64,000 bases of DNA, from contig NZ_CP132938.1 in the NCBI RefSeq assembly GCF_040358255.1, positions 186,001 through 250,000 of the forward strand, given 5' to 3'. This document shows, in pieces, positions 28,246-37,348 of this stretch. The position numbers were made by a program, and so were the translations under genes. This stretch comes from Tunturibacter gelidoferens. Its GTDB lineage: Bacteria; Acidobacteriota; Terriglobia; Terriglobales; Acidobacteriaceae. The notes beneath the pieces are model-generated. The model was not told the DNA's origin, searched no databases, and saw only the letters and a list, made by a program, of their open reading frames with translations. Each line of letters opens with the position of its first letter. Position 1 is the stretch's first letter.

Positions 28246-30258
28246 TCAAGTTCCGCGTAAATCAAGCAATACGTCTTCGCGAAGGTAGGCGCTCACCGTT
28301 GCGAGAGAAGCAGCAATCCTCACAACCGCCGGTTCGTTCGCTGTTGTTTTAGGAATCGGCACCACGCGCGCTGCCAAAGGTGGATCAGGCCTCTTCGAAA
28401 TATCAACGGTAGCCATCCCGCGAATCTCCTGGAGCACACTCGTCGAAGTGGCGATCGCTTCTGCAACTCGCGGATCATCTACACCCGCTTCGTCAACCCA
28501 GCAGCGCCGCATGATAGCCAACCGCAGCATGAAGATGCTCCGTATCAGCGGCATCCAGGAACGAACGCGATAGCGTGATATCAGGTCGTGTGCCCTATCC
28601 CGTCTGAATTCGAGCAACACAGCATCAGCCAGATCTCGGATCTTGTCGAAGTTACCATCAATCGTCTCTCGCAATCGCGTGAGCGCAGGAACCGCTTCAA
28701 CACTCCCCCGCTCAGGAAGCTCCGCGATGCAATCAAGCGTTTCATCAAACAATTGCGTCATCGTGGGTGCCGCAGGACGCGACCACAGCCGGTCAAAGAT
28801 CAGCCACATTGCAACCAGCCCGAGAAAAACTCCAAAGACGCGATCCCGCACCTGAGTGAGCCCGACGTTATAGTACGGATCGGTTAGATGGACAGCCTCA
28901 TAAGCAAGCGCCATCTGACGGCCGGCATACGCGATACGCGGCGAAGCTAAGAAGACCCACGCCGAGCAGAAGATCGCTCCGGCCAGCGTCAAGCTGAATC
29001 CGCCAACCGATTGAACACGCGGCAAAATGAATATCTGCGCAACGAAGGCAAACACCCCACCAATAGCCCCTCCAAAAAAGCGAAGCATCTGCTTCTGACG
29101 TGACGCCCCTGCACTCGAGAGCCCCGTCACGATGCACGTGGTTAGAGCGACGGACAAACCTGGCCAATCAACAGCCCAATAAAACAGGTAGCAAAAAATA
29201 GCGGCCAAAGACGCCCGCATTGCGAATCGCAGAGTTGCAGGATTCGTAACTGATCCAGGTCGAATCAGGCCCTTCGGTTTCGGGTGCTCTTCAGGAACCC
29301 GGTCAGCAATCAAATAGCTGGAGTAAACCTGGGTAAGAATAGCAATCGAGTATTCGAGCCGGTACACCGGCGAGCGACGCAGTTCACCCGGCTGCGGAGC
29401 AGGCAACGGAATAGGTTCCGGCGCTCGCCTCGCAGCATAATCCGCTCGCACCTGATCAATCGCATTCACTACCCCACGCAGTCGCGCCTGCTGATTGGGC
29501 ACAGGTTGACCGGGCGTCTCTACCAGACTGTAAGTAAACTCAATCATATTGCCGATCAGACCAACGGCTGACGACTGTTCATCGCGAACTCGTCGCGTGT
29601 AGTCCAGCCCAAGCAATGTCTTTCGTATTCGCCCTGTCCCGATCATGAAATACTTCCGCAACTGCCGCCGAAGCAATCGCCCCGGTGTACGCCCTTCCGA
29701 AATCAACTCCAGACAGTTACGCAAAATTAGAAGCCTTGTACCGATACCTCGCTCCAGGCCATTTTGTTTCTCGTCGCCAGCCATGACATATTGAACGGCC
29801 AGGAAGATCGCAATCCCCATGACCAGGCTCAGCAAAATGTAAAGGATGTTCTCAAAGCGAACATCTGGAGAGATCGGCGCATCAAGAACACTGATGCCTG
29901 TGGCCACGTAAATCCCGAAACTGGTCGCCGCCGCATGATCCTCCCCCGCTTCAATCAACCAGCAAGCGAGAAATAGCGTACAGACCACCCAAAGAAAGTG
30001 CATCATAGGAGATCCAAGAAAAAAGACCGCACCGCACAAAACCCAGATTGCGGCAAAAAAAAGAAACAGGCCGCATTTTTTAGCTACGCGAAAGCTCGAA
30101 GCAGGCGTGTCCTCCATCAGCAGGAGCGGATAGTAGACCCCAAGCACAGCGCTCGGCAATCGAAAGGTCAGTACTACGATGGCTGCAATCACGGTCGCAA
30201 CTGTGTATTGAACCGTTTTGTCGAGACGGCCCGGATACGGCTCGAGTTCATTCCGCAC
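28246..30258 (-). CDS. FUSC-family inner-membrane efflux component (MdtO/AaeB-like)
   Basis: 670 residues with the FUSC layout: about six membrane segments at 15-160 (VLGVYYPLLLMEDTPASSF), a cytoplasmic domain of about 180 residues, a second membrane block at about 345-470, then a cytoplasmic tail. Such proteins couple to an HlyD-type fusion protein and a TolC-type channel to expel aromatic acids or drugs. It is the last gene of the operon, starting 59 bases after the fusion-protein gene. The start is a GTG; in-frame text upstream (YWIALWQI) looks genuine, so the true start may be earlier. Confidence 0.88.
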   Translation of the reverse strand: MRNELEPYPGRLDKTVQYTVATVIAAIVVLTFRLPSAVLGVYYPLLLMEDTPASSFRVAKKCGLFLFFAAIWVLCGAVFFLGSPMMHFLWVVCTLFLACWLIEAGEDHAAATSFGIYVATGISVLDAPISPDVRFENILYILLSLVMGIAIFLAVQYVMAGDEKQNGLERGIGTRLLILRNCLELISEGRTPGRLLRRQLRKYFMIGTGRIRKTLLGLDYTRRVRDEQSSAVGLIGNMIEFTYSLVETPGQPVPNQQARLRGVVNAIDQVRADYAARRAPEPIPLPAPQPGELRRSPVYRLEYSIAILTQVYSSYLIADRVPEEHPKPKGLIRPGSVTNPATLRFAMRASLAAIFCYLFYWAVDWPGLSVALTTCIVTGLSSAGASRQKQMLRFFGGAIGGVFAFVAQIFILPRVQSVGGFSLTLAGAIFCSAWVFLASPRIAYAGRQMALAYEAVHLTDPYYNVGLTQVRDRVFGVFLGLVAMWLIFDRLWSRPAAPTMTQLFDETLDCIAELPERGSVEAVPALTRLRETIDGNFDKIRDLADAVLLEFRRDRAHDLISRYRVRSWMPLIRSIFMLRLAIMRRCWVDEAGVDDPRVAEAIATSTSVLQEIRGMATVDISKRPDPPLAARVVPIPKTTANEPAVVRIAASLATVSAYLREDVLLDLRGT

Positions 30259-30316
30259 GATCTGCCACAGCGCTATCCAATACGACCGCCGCCCCTGTGC
30301 CGCGATGGTAGCGGTG

Positions 30317-31543
30317 CTAGCGATGATTGCCTCCCTGTATCGCTACAAGGCTCGTAGCGCCCACTCGCAGCACTTCCGCAGGCGCATTCAGAATGCGGAC
30401 CCGAACCGGATACCGTGACGCCAGGTGCACCCAGTTGAGTGTGCGATCGGTTGCCGGCAATCCGGGCTTTATGACACCAATAACGTCAGGGTCAGGTATA
30501 ACTCCGTAGCCAACACTGTCGACGACTCCGTCAAACTCCGCATTCGGCACCTGCATAATGAACACCCTTGCGTGATCGCCAGGATGTATATGGCCAATCT
30601 GGTCCTCGCGAAAGTTCGCGACCGTCCACCAGATTCGCGCATCGATCAGCGTGAACAGTTGTTCCCCAACATGCGCATACGCGCCCTCCGCAATCGTCAG
30701 ATTCGTCACGCGCGCATCGAAGGGTGCATACACCCGGCAATGGTTCAGGTTGTAGTAAGCATGCTCTACCGCTGCCTGTCGCCCTTCGCGTTGTGTCGTA
30801 AGAGGATCAAGTATTCTCACCTCGCGACCGCGCTGCTCCACCTGCGCTTCATTCTGACCAACCTCGGCGACAGACTGAGTCTGTCCTTCAAGAGCAGCTT
30901 TCAGCGACGCCTGCTTGAGCACTAACTGCGCCTGCGCCTGCCGAAGCTGTTCAGCTCTGGCCTTCGTATTCGAGCGCAGTTGATCCACCTGGTCCGCAGT
31001 CACAAACTTTCGCGTCAGCAATGGCTCGACGCGTTTCAGATTGCTCTCGGCATAGTCGTACTCAGCCTGAGCCTGTTTTACGGCGGCCTCCGCATGTCCC
31101 ACGTCGGCTGTCGCCTCATCAATCAATGCCGTAGCCCGATGCATCGCAGCCTCTGAAGCATTCTGCGCCGCTCTCTGCGCAACGACGGCGCTCCTTTGAC
31201 CAGCGATCTGGCGCGTCTGATCGCGAATATTCCCCTCAAGCGCGGCCTGCTCCGACAGTGCCTGCTTCAGAGCGTAGCGATAAGGCAGATCGTCGATCTC
31301 ATAAAGCAGATCGCCCTTGTGTACATACTGATTGTCCTGCACAGCCAGGTGCACTACTGGCCCCTCTACAACCGGAGCAATCCCAATGAAATTTGCGAAC
31401 ACCGTGGCGTCATCCGTTCGTGGGTGCATCGCTGTCAGCACGATCACCAGAATGAGGCAAACAACAGCGCTTGCAATGATAGTGATCGAGATGATTCTCC
31501 CAACCGGGTCTGCGTCTGGTCGAGGATCGATGGAGTCGGCCAT
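30317..31543 (-). CDS. HlyD-family membrane fusion protein (MdtN/EmrA-like)
   Basis: 408 residues from ATG 31543, which has GGAGG 6 bases upstream; the open frame begins earlier at 31585 without such a site. One membrane segment at about 17-37 (ISITIIASAVVCLILVIVL) is followed by a lipoyl-like half (VEGPVVHLAVQDNQYVHKGD), a long coiled-coil hairpin and the returning barrel (RVYAPFDARVTNLTIAEGAY). It bridges the FUSC pump and the outer-membrane channel in the periplasm. It lies 11 bases after the YtcA-like gene. Confidence 0.9.
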   Translation of the reverse strand: MADSIDPRPDADPVGRIISITIIASAVVCLILVIVLTAMHPRTDDATVFANFIGIAPVVEGPVVHLAVQDNQYVHKGDLLYEIDDLPYRYALKQALSEQAALEGNIRDQTRQIAGQRSAVVAQRAAQNASEAAMHRATALIDEATADVGHAEAAVKQAQAEYDYAESNLKRVEPLLTRKFVTADQVDQLRSNTKARAEQLRQAQAQLVLKQASLKAALEGQTQSVAEVGQNEAQVEQRGREVRILDPLTTQREGRQAAVEHAYYNLNHCRVYAPFDARVTNLTIAEGAYAHVGEQLFTLIDARIWWTVANFREDQIGHIHPGDHARVFIMQVPNAEFDGVVDSVGYGVIPDPDVIGVIKPGLPATDRTLNWVHLASRYPVRVRILNAPAEVLRVGATSLVAIQGGNHR

Positions 31544-31554
31544 AGAAACACCTC

Positions 31555-31875
31555 CTAATAAAAGAGAACCAGCCACAACAGACACGTGAGCGTAATCGAA
31601 AGCGCGATGTACACAAGGCCAAGCGGATTCAGGCGAGCTTCATAGCCCAGTCGCCTCAGCACGAGATGGATCGCTACAGTGAGTGCGATACCAAGGACAA
31701 GGCAGATCAGCCACCCAGGAAAATAGGAGCCATAGATGCCGAGCGATGGGGCCCGTCGGCAACCACACAACCCGGCAAGCGGCAGGAACGTCGCCCAGAA
31801 TCGAGGACGACGTAGCACTCGAGAATCTTTGATTCCGAGAGACGACACAGGAGAGCAATGAAAGTGGTTGTTCAT
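31555..31875 (-). CDS. YtcA-like small membrane lipoprotein
   Basis: 106 residues. A lipobox-like segment (PLAGLCGC) is followed by APSLGIYGSYFPGWLICLVL, characteristic of the YtcA family, and a second membrane segment (LVYIALSITLTCLLWLVLF). In E. coli ytcA stands directly upstream of mdtNOP; here it lies between the channel and fusion-protein genes. Its ATG overlaps the stop of the channel gene (ATGA), so the two are translationally coupled. Its role is unknown, but context ties it to the pump. Confidence 0.8.
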   Translation of the reverse strand: MNNHFHCSPVSSLGIKDSRVLRRPRFWATFLPLAGLCGCRRAPSLGIYGSYFPGWLICLVLGIALTVAIHLVLRRLGYEARLNPLGLVYIALSITLTCLLWLVLFY

Positions 31876-33323
31876 GGAGAAGGTCTCCTGGCTGTGGTTT
31901 TAAGAAGATCTCCCGTGCTGTACGCCAGCTCCGCCAGCGAATTAAGCACACTCACCCGGGCCGTTATGTCAGCCGAACGGGCATCAGCCAGATCGCGTTC
32001 TGCAGCCAGCAGGTCAACCAGGTTGCGTACGCCAAGGCGGTAACTCTGCAACGCGGCTTCATAAGAATCCGTCGAAGCGGTCAACAGCATGGTCGCAGCG
32101 TCGCGTTGACGAAACGCGGTGTTGACATTGGAATATGCCCTCCACACTTCATCACTCACCTCATCGCGCATTCGATCAACCGCCGATTGCGCTTGCTTCT
32201 GCGAAGCATGTGCCTCCTCGACATCGTTCCTCCGGCGCCCGCCATCGAACACCGTCCAGTTCAGCGAAAGTTCCGCATGATAGGTATTTGCGCCAGCATA
32301 CACACCAGGAAATGGAGTTTGTTCGCCATATGCCCTCAGAAAATCCTCGTCACCCTGAAACGTCAATCGCGGGTACCACTCGGAACGAGCGCTCGTGATC
32401 GCTCCGCTGGCTGCGCGAACCCGCTCCATCTGGGCAAGCAGATCGGGGCGTTGCGAGAGTGCTTTATTAATCGCTTGTTCAGCAGTTTCATTCAACTCAT
32501 TCGGAATTGGGAGGCTATCGAGGCTCTGAACTTTGTAGTCACTCGCTGGAGAGGCCGTGAGTACGGTTGCAAGATCGCCCGAAGCAATCTGGCGCGCGCC
32601 TCGTGCCGACTCGAGGTTATAGACAGCGCGCGCCTCCGTGCTGCGTGCCTCAAGCAGATCAGGAACGGTGGCCACGCCAAGATCAAGTCGTTGCTCGGCG
32701 GCTTCGCGCACAGTACGCGCCGAAGTTAGATTAGCCTCCGCTGCAGCGACTTCGCCTTGAGTCTGCTGAAGCCGGAAAAAAGCTGCAAGTACCCTGCTCA
32801 CAATCTTCAGGTGAACCTGGTTGAATGCGAAGTTAGCCGCCAGAAGCTGTGCACGGTCCTCGTCGATGTGACCGCGGCGCTCGCCAAAGTCGAGAAGCGT
32901 ATAAGAGAGGCTGATAGCAAGGTCATACTCTCCGAGCGTTTGCAGCACAAAGCGATCATTGATCAAAATGCCATCCTTCGACGCCACTCCCAAAGCGCTC
33001 GCCACCAGCGTCGGGTATAGGTCAGAGCGGGAGATCCCCAATCGAGCTGCGCGACCTTTGGCGAATGCCCAGGCTTCACGCGTCTCAGGATTATTCAGCT
33101 CGGCGAGATCAATCAGCTCCGCGAGTACATAAGTGTGGGTCGGATCAAGCTTCAGCTCGTTACCTGGCTCCGCATGCACACCGCTCTCTGCCCAGTTGCT
33201 GTCCCATGGACGGTCAGGAACCTGCGGCGCATGTTGCGGATGCGCAATCACTGGCAGAAACATGCAGACGAAGGCAATGCCCAACATTCCACGATTCGAC
33301 AGGAGTAATCCTTGTAATTTCAT
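31872..33323 (-). CDS. TolC-family outer-membrane efflux channel (MdtP-like)
   Basis: 483 residues with a signal peptide (GIAFVCMFLPVIAHPQ) and two TolC-type repeats, each with long helices and short beta segments: DLAISLSYTLLDFGERRGHI in the first and AELSLNWTVFDGGRRRNDVE in the second. The end reads GVRNLVDLLAAERDLADARS, typical of outer-membrane factors. It is the first gene of the efflux operon, with the promoter expected in 33324-33700. All four genes are intact, in contrast to most of the surrounding DNA. Confidence 0.9.
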   Translation of the reverse strand: MKLQGLLLSNRGMLGIAFVCMFLPVIAHPQHAPQVPDRPWDSNWAESGVHAEPGNELKLDPTHTYVLAELIDLAELNNPETREAWAFAKGRAARLGISRSDLYPTLVASALGVASKDGILINDRFVLQTLGEYDLAISLSYTLLDFGERRGHIDEDRAQLLAANFAFNQVHLKIVSRVLAAFFRLQQTQGEVAAAEANLTSARTVREAAEQRLDLGVATVPDLLEARSTEARAVYNLESARGARQIASGDLATVLTASPASDYKVQSLDSLPIPNELNETAEQAINKALSQRPDLLAQMERVRAASGAITSARSEWYPRLTFQGDEDFLRAYGEQTPFPGVYAGANTYHAELSLNWTVFDGGRRRNDVEEAHASQKQAQSAVDRMRDEVSDEVWRAYSNVNTAFRQRDAATMLLTASTDSYEAALQSYRLGVRNLVDLLAAERDLADARSADITARVSVLNSLAELAYSTGDLLKTTARRPSP

Positions 33324-33708
33324 CTCCGATACTCTTCACACTGAACGCAGATTGATTGAAGACGTGTCGAGCCAGCTTATCTTAGTGCAAGTAATCTGGA
33401 CTGGGAATCGATACGCTAAGTGGTGACCGGCCCTGGACGACGTGTTCTACCCGAGAATGTATTAAGGATTGGTCCGACAACAAATTAACCATCATCATGA
33501 AACGCGCGCAAGCCCCTTCTAGTAAGGAGGATGCTTTAAGCATGGCTGATTTCTAGCCTCTAATCTACCCTAGTCGGAACCCCTTTTTATCGAAAACCAA
33601 GGCCCGGGATTTCGGTGGGAGTTCTAATCATGAGTTTTCTGCGGCCGTGGTACGATTCCCTCCAACTCCCCATCCGAATCCGCATCATAACCTTCAGAGG
33701 AGACGAAC
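33324..33708. other. Promoter region of the efflux operon, no gene
   Basis: Divergent gap between the channel gene and the cupin remnant. No regulator gene lies beside the operon, and I could not pick a clear operator. Confidence 0.4.
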
Positions 33709-34024
33709 ATGCCCATCACGACCGACGAAGCCTCCCAGAATAATCCCCTTTCGCCCGACGATTTAGCCCGCAGCCTCATCCTCGCCAGTGCCGACGACAA
33801 CAATCGGTCCCACATCGGCTTAGTAGGAGACACCTACACCATCCTCCTCTCAGGAAAAGACACTGCAGGTCGCTTCTGCCTTATCGACATGCACATCCCT
33901 CCAGGCGGCGGCCCCCTCGACATCGCCACGACTTCGAAGAGACCTTCACCCTCCTCGACGGCGAGATGGAAGCCACCTGTCGCGGAGCGCAATCCACCAT
34001 CAAGGTCGGCCAGCGTCATTGGCC
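33709..34024 (+). pseudogene. Cupin-domain protein, frameshifted and cut by an IS
   Basis: ATG 33709 gives about 63 normal residues ending in the cupin entry LIDMHIPPGGGP. At about 33918 one base is missing: the next frame carries the cupin metal-site text HRHDFEETFTLLDGEMEATC, then RGAQSTIKVGQ. Similarity ends at about 34024, where the IS3-family end begins. The metal ligands H-x-H and Glu would be intact. Cupins of this type are small metal-binding enzymes or sensors; the substrate is unknown. Confidence 0.7.
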
Positions 34025-34471
34025 TGACCGATCTTGTGTACCAGTTGGATTGTTAGTGTAGCGCAGCTTTTGATGTACCTGGATGGCTGCCGGACGGGGC
34101 GTGAAGAGCTGGGAAGCGCGTAGCGATTCCCGGCTCTTTACGCCCCGTGAGATTGGTTTCAATCGCCCAGGCTTCTGCGCTGGTGAGCGATAACCCAGCG
34201 ACGAGTGCGGCCTGATCGTGTTGTAGTGAACCCGCCAGCGTTCGGCCAGAACCTGCACCTCCTTCAGCGAGTAGAAGATTTCTCCGTTCAGGAACTCATC
34301 TCTGAGCTTCGAGTTGAAGCTCTCGCGGTAACCGTTCTCCCAGGGACTTCCGGGTTCGATGTAGAGCGTCTTTGCACCGGTATCAGCCAGCCATTTGCGA
34401 AGGTCTTTGGCGACGAACTCAGGGCCGTAGCACCACACGAAGCACTTGGAAGGAAGAGTCTGAGGAAGGCA

Positions 34472-34508
34472 GGAAGTCGGGTTGAGGGAGCGTAGCGACC
34501 CGACTTCC
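34472..34508 (+). ncRNA. Hairpin in the IS110 non-coding end, candidate bridge-RNA part
   Basis: GGAAGTCGGGTTG (34472-34484) pairs with CGACCCGACTTCC (34496-34508), 13 base pairs with one G-T wobble and an 11-base loop. It lies between the element's left end and the transposase start. IS110-family recombinases are known to be guided by a structured RNA made from a non-coding end. The hairpin is seen; its identity as bridge RNA is inference. Confidence 0.5.
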
Positions 34509-34569
34509 TGGGCCATGGCTGGCTCGTAAGCTGAACGTATGCCTACTTTCACTTAGGAGAGAACCAGCC

Positions 34570-35829
34570 ATGTCCCTTGTCCAGCCTACTCAAACGCCAG
34601 CGGTTCTGGTAGCCATTGATATCGCCAAGCTGCGTCACGATGTCTTGATTGAAGCGCCGGGATGGAAGAACCGCAAGCGCCTGATTCTGCCCAACACTGC
34701 GGCCGAGTTCGGGCTCTTTGCCGATTACCTCCATGGCCTGAAGCATCCCGTGCGGGTCGTCTTCGAGGCCACCGGCAACTACCATCGGCCACTTGCCCAC
34801 TTCCTGAAGAGCGAAGGATTCCATCTGGAGTTGATCGCTTCCTTAGCCGTGGCCCGTACCCGTGAAGCGATGCATAACTCCTGGGACAAGAATGATCCGA
34901 AGGACGCCCAAGTCCTGCTTCATCTGCTCAAGACTGGCGTGACTCAGCACTACCATGACCCGCTCACGAACCAGATCCATGACTTTCAGGAGCTGTCGCT
35001 GACCTATGCTCAGATCTCGCTGGAGAAGACACGGACGCAGCATCGGCTCTTGACCCATTACCTGCCGCTCTACTTTCCGAAGATCGAGCGGTACTATCAT
35101 GCCTCACGTTCTGAGTGGCTCTTAGTCTTCCTTCAGGTCTTCCCCACGCCTGCTCTGATTGCACGCCTCTCGATGGAAGACTTTGTCCAGCAAGCGTGGA
35201 CGATTGTCGGACGCAAGGTCAGTAAACAGCGGCTGCTCGAAGACATCTACCGTACTGCTCAGTCCTCGATCGGTATCCCGGTTGAGATGGACTCAGAAGC
35301 AGTTGCCATGTTCCGAGTGGTGCTCGGTGAGATGATCCGACTCTGCCAGTTACGTGATCAGCTGGAACAACGAGCTGCGTGTCATCTCAAGGACAACGCC
35401 GATTTCCGACGTCTCCAGCGGATGCCGGGCATCGGTCCCATCCTGGCGCTCACGATCCTTGCCGAAGCCGGTGACCTGCGTCGCTTCAATCACCATCGTC
35501 AGTTCCTCAAGTTCTGTGGCCTCGATCTCTCGACCCAGCAGTCGGGCCAGTTCCGGGGAACCACCAAGCTGTCGAAGTACGGTAACGCCCGCCTACGCTG
35601 CGCCTTTTGGATGGCCGCCACCGTGTCCGTGCGTCTGAGTGAGAACAGCTTCCGAGACAAGTTCGAACGATATCTCCGGCGTGATCCCCTGAGTGCCGAC
35701 CGCAAGCGCATGGCGTATGTCGCCGTAGCTGCCAAGATGGCTCGCTTGGCCCATGGGATCATCAAGACCGGAACCGAGGACCTCGTAGATAATGATCCGG
35801 CCTTCCACTTGGTTGAGATTTCATTTTGA
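34570..35829 (+). CDS. IS110-family transposase (DEDD recombinase), intact
   Basis: 419 residues. RuvC-like N-domain with Asp17 in VAIDIAKLRHDV, Glu in VVFEATGNYHRPL and the Asp pair in SWDKNDPKDAQVL; a helical middle; then the Tnp_20-type C-domain GIGPILALTILAEAGDLRRF, and SGQFRGTTKLSKYGNARLR, which carries the family's C-terminal catalytic Ser. AGGAGAG precedes the ATG by about 9 bases. No stop or frameshift. It catalyses RNA-guided insertion and excision. It belongs to a different subgroup from the broken copy at 22372. Confidence 0.93.
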   Translation: MSLVQPTQTPAVLVAIDIAKLRHDVLIEAPGWKNRKRLILPNTAAEFGLFADYLHGLKHPVRVVFEATGNYHRPLAHFLKSEGFHLELIASLAVARTREAMHNSWDKNDPKDAQVLLHLLKTGVTQHYHDPLTNQIHDFQELSLTYAQISLEKTRTQHRLLTHYLPLYFPKIERYYHASRSEWLLVFLQVFPTPALIARLSMEDFVQQAWTIVGRKVSKQRLLEDIYRTAQSSIGIPVEMDSEAVAMFRVVLGEMIRLCQLRDQLEQRAACHLKDNADFRRLQRMPGIGPILALTILAEAGDLRRFNHHRQFLKFCGLDLSTQQSGQFRGTTKLSKYGNARLRCAFWMAATVSVRLSENSFRDKFERYLRRDPLSADRKRMAYVAVAAKMARLAHGIIKTGTEDLVDNDPAFHLVEISF

Positions 35830-36451
35830 GTACAGTGGAGACTGCGCACCGTCGGCAGATCTCGTGTCGCTATCGTCGAACGCTCAGCCCTTGCTCGTGG
35901 AAGCCACTTGGAGGTACAGTCGTCATCAAGAACATCCCATACGGGATGCTAGGGAACCTTCTCTTCTCTCCAGCTTTTCCTTCCTGTGTTAGTACGTTGT
36001 CGGAACGGATATGTTCTGGAACGCCCTTGATCACCATCACATCAGCCAGCGCCTCGATCACTTTGGCGCTGCTCCATCGCCGTTCGGGACGCACGAGCAG
36101 ACTCTCCCTGGTATGCTCATCGATCAGGTTCAACATCCGCACCGTCCTCCCGTCATGCGTCTTAGCACTCACGAAGTCGTAGCTCCAGACATGGTTGGTG
36201 TGCTGCGGACGCAGCCGCACGCACGACCCGTCGTTGAGCTACAACCGCCCTCTTGGCTTCTGTCTCTTTGGAACCTTCAGCCCCTCACGACGCCAGATCC
36301 GCTCTACCCGGTCCTTGCCAACCTGCCAGCCTGTCCGCTTGAGCAACGCCGTGATCCGGCGGTATCCATAACGGCCATACTGACTGGCCAACGTGATGAT
36401 GTACTCCAGGAAGCGAAACCGATCAGGCGAAAGGTTTTCGCTTCCTGATGG

Positions 36452-36646
36452 TCATGGCCGCGATTGCTCTATGAGTTCGGCCAGCAATAAGTTGTCATCG
36501 AGGTCCTGAGGAAGCCAGGCTTCGTCGCCGCGGCAGGGTTGCGATTCGTTGCAGTCGCCGGAGATCTCGGAGTCGTCCTCGTCAAGATCCACAATGTCTT
36601 CTTCAAATTCGGTGGAGTCGTTTTGCAGATTCAGGTCTGATTGCAT
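36452..36646 (-). CDS. Small acidic protein of unknown function
   Basis: 64 residues. AAAGGA lies about 11 bases upstream of ATG 36646. Very acidic first half (STEFEEDIVDLDEDDSEISG) and two cysteines (DCNESQPCRGDEAW). It ends close to the truncated 5' edge of the IS3 remnant, so the C-terminus may be artificial. The size, acidity and cysteines recall leader-core peptides, but no modification enzyme is nearby. Confidence 0.4.
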   Translation of the reverse strand: MQSDLNLQNDSTEFEEDIVDLDEDDSEISGDCNESQPCRGDEAWLPQDLDDNLLLAELIEQSRP

Positions 36647-37085
36647 AGCTTTGATGTCCTTTCTGAAGTTGGGTGCGGGCGCACTGTGAGTTGGGAGATG
36701 GGCGCAAAAAACGTACAGGTCATCCGGCGTTTATGCAAACGAAGAAATGTTCCCGGAAATCTTTGATGGGGGGAAGAATCCGGAACCCGCGCGAAAGGTA
36801 GGATCTGACATCATTCAGGCGCGGAATTCCATCGCTTGCTCGAGCGATGACGCTTGAGCAGAATGAGCAACTGTGGTGGTAAAGGTTCGGCGGCTTCTGT
36901 CTCCAACGAGCAGTTCAGCGATAAGATGAGCGTTTGCTGTGCCGGTCATCTTATGTGAGTTGTATCCAAATTGATTATTTGCTCGAAATGCGACGGACTG
37001 GTTGGTAGTACAGGTGACCGTGTGTTGAAACCGTCGGCCGGCATCAGATGCAATCGCTTTATTGAAGGTCAAATAATGACGTCAC
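36647..37085. other. Stretch with no confident gene
   Basis: A TTG-initiated frame of 85 codons (37072-36815, minus) has partly protein-like text (TGTANAHLIAELLVGDRSRR) but no ribosome-binding site. I do not call it a gene. The 5' body expected for the toxin remnant that follows is absent. Confidence 0.3.
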
Positions 37086-37348
37086 TTGGAGCTATCATTC
37101 GCAATCATCTATCAAGACACAGATGAGATTCCTGGAGGAACCGCCGGTGCAGTGCGAAATGAAGCGACGACGGGTGAGTTTATCAATGGAGGTCACTGGA
37201 TTAAGGCTGGTGATACGATCAATCGCCTAAATACTCTTATCGATGAGGGTAAGATCGTTGGTGCCCATGACCTAAATATCGCTATCGCCTCATCTTCGAC
37301 CTCAAGAACTCTTTGGACGGTAAGACAAATGAAAAACTTAGTCTATAG
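37086..37348 (+). pseudogene. C-terminal toxin tail of a polymorphic (RHS-type) toxin, frameshifted
   Basis: IPGGTAGAVRNEATTGEFIN then GGHWIKAGDTINRLNTLIDE matches the short C-terminal module found after RHS cores (pattern GGTAGAvR-E---G with a distal helix). One base is missing at about 37282; the next frame gives RLIFDLKNSLDGKTNEKLSL and TAG at 37346-37348, a natural family end. The RHS core is missing (an in-frame stop lies upstream). It overlaps the immunity gene start by 20 bases, a usual toxin-immunity arrangement. The biochemical activity is not assigned. Confidence 0.55.

Larger units (their letters stand above)
34427..35995 (+). mobile_element. Complete IS110-family insertion sequence
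   Basis: The boundaries are set by rejoining the interrupted IS3 transposase frame: ...CAGGGCC at 34426 and GTTGTCGG from 35996 fuse to restore RSDN-GPEF. The dinucleotide GT occurs at both junctions (34427-34428 and 35996-35997), as expected for the short core exchanged by this family, so the ends are uncertain by 2 bases. Length is about 1.57 kb, with one transposase gene, about 143 bases of non-coding DNA on its left and 166 on its right. Confidence 0.88.
34025..36440 (-). mobile_element. IS3-family element remnant, interrupted by IS110
   Basis: Two halves of an IS3-type OrfB (rve integrase) lie on the minus strand. 36440-35996 encodes YGRYGYRRITALLKRTGWQV through the first catalytic part (HVWSYDFVSAKTHDGRTVRM) to HIRSDN. 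34426-34025 continues GPEFVAKDLRKWLADTGAKT to the final Glu region WENGYRESFNSKLRDEFLNG. The break falls exactly in the DDE motif sequence RSDN-GPEF. TAG at 36239-36241 replaces the expected Trp in GRLWLNDGS. OrfA is absent. The element was dead from truncation, stop and insertion. Confidence 0.88.
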
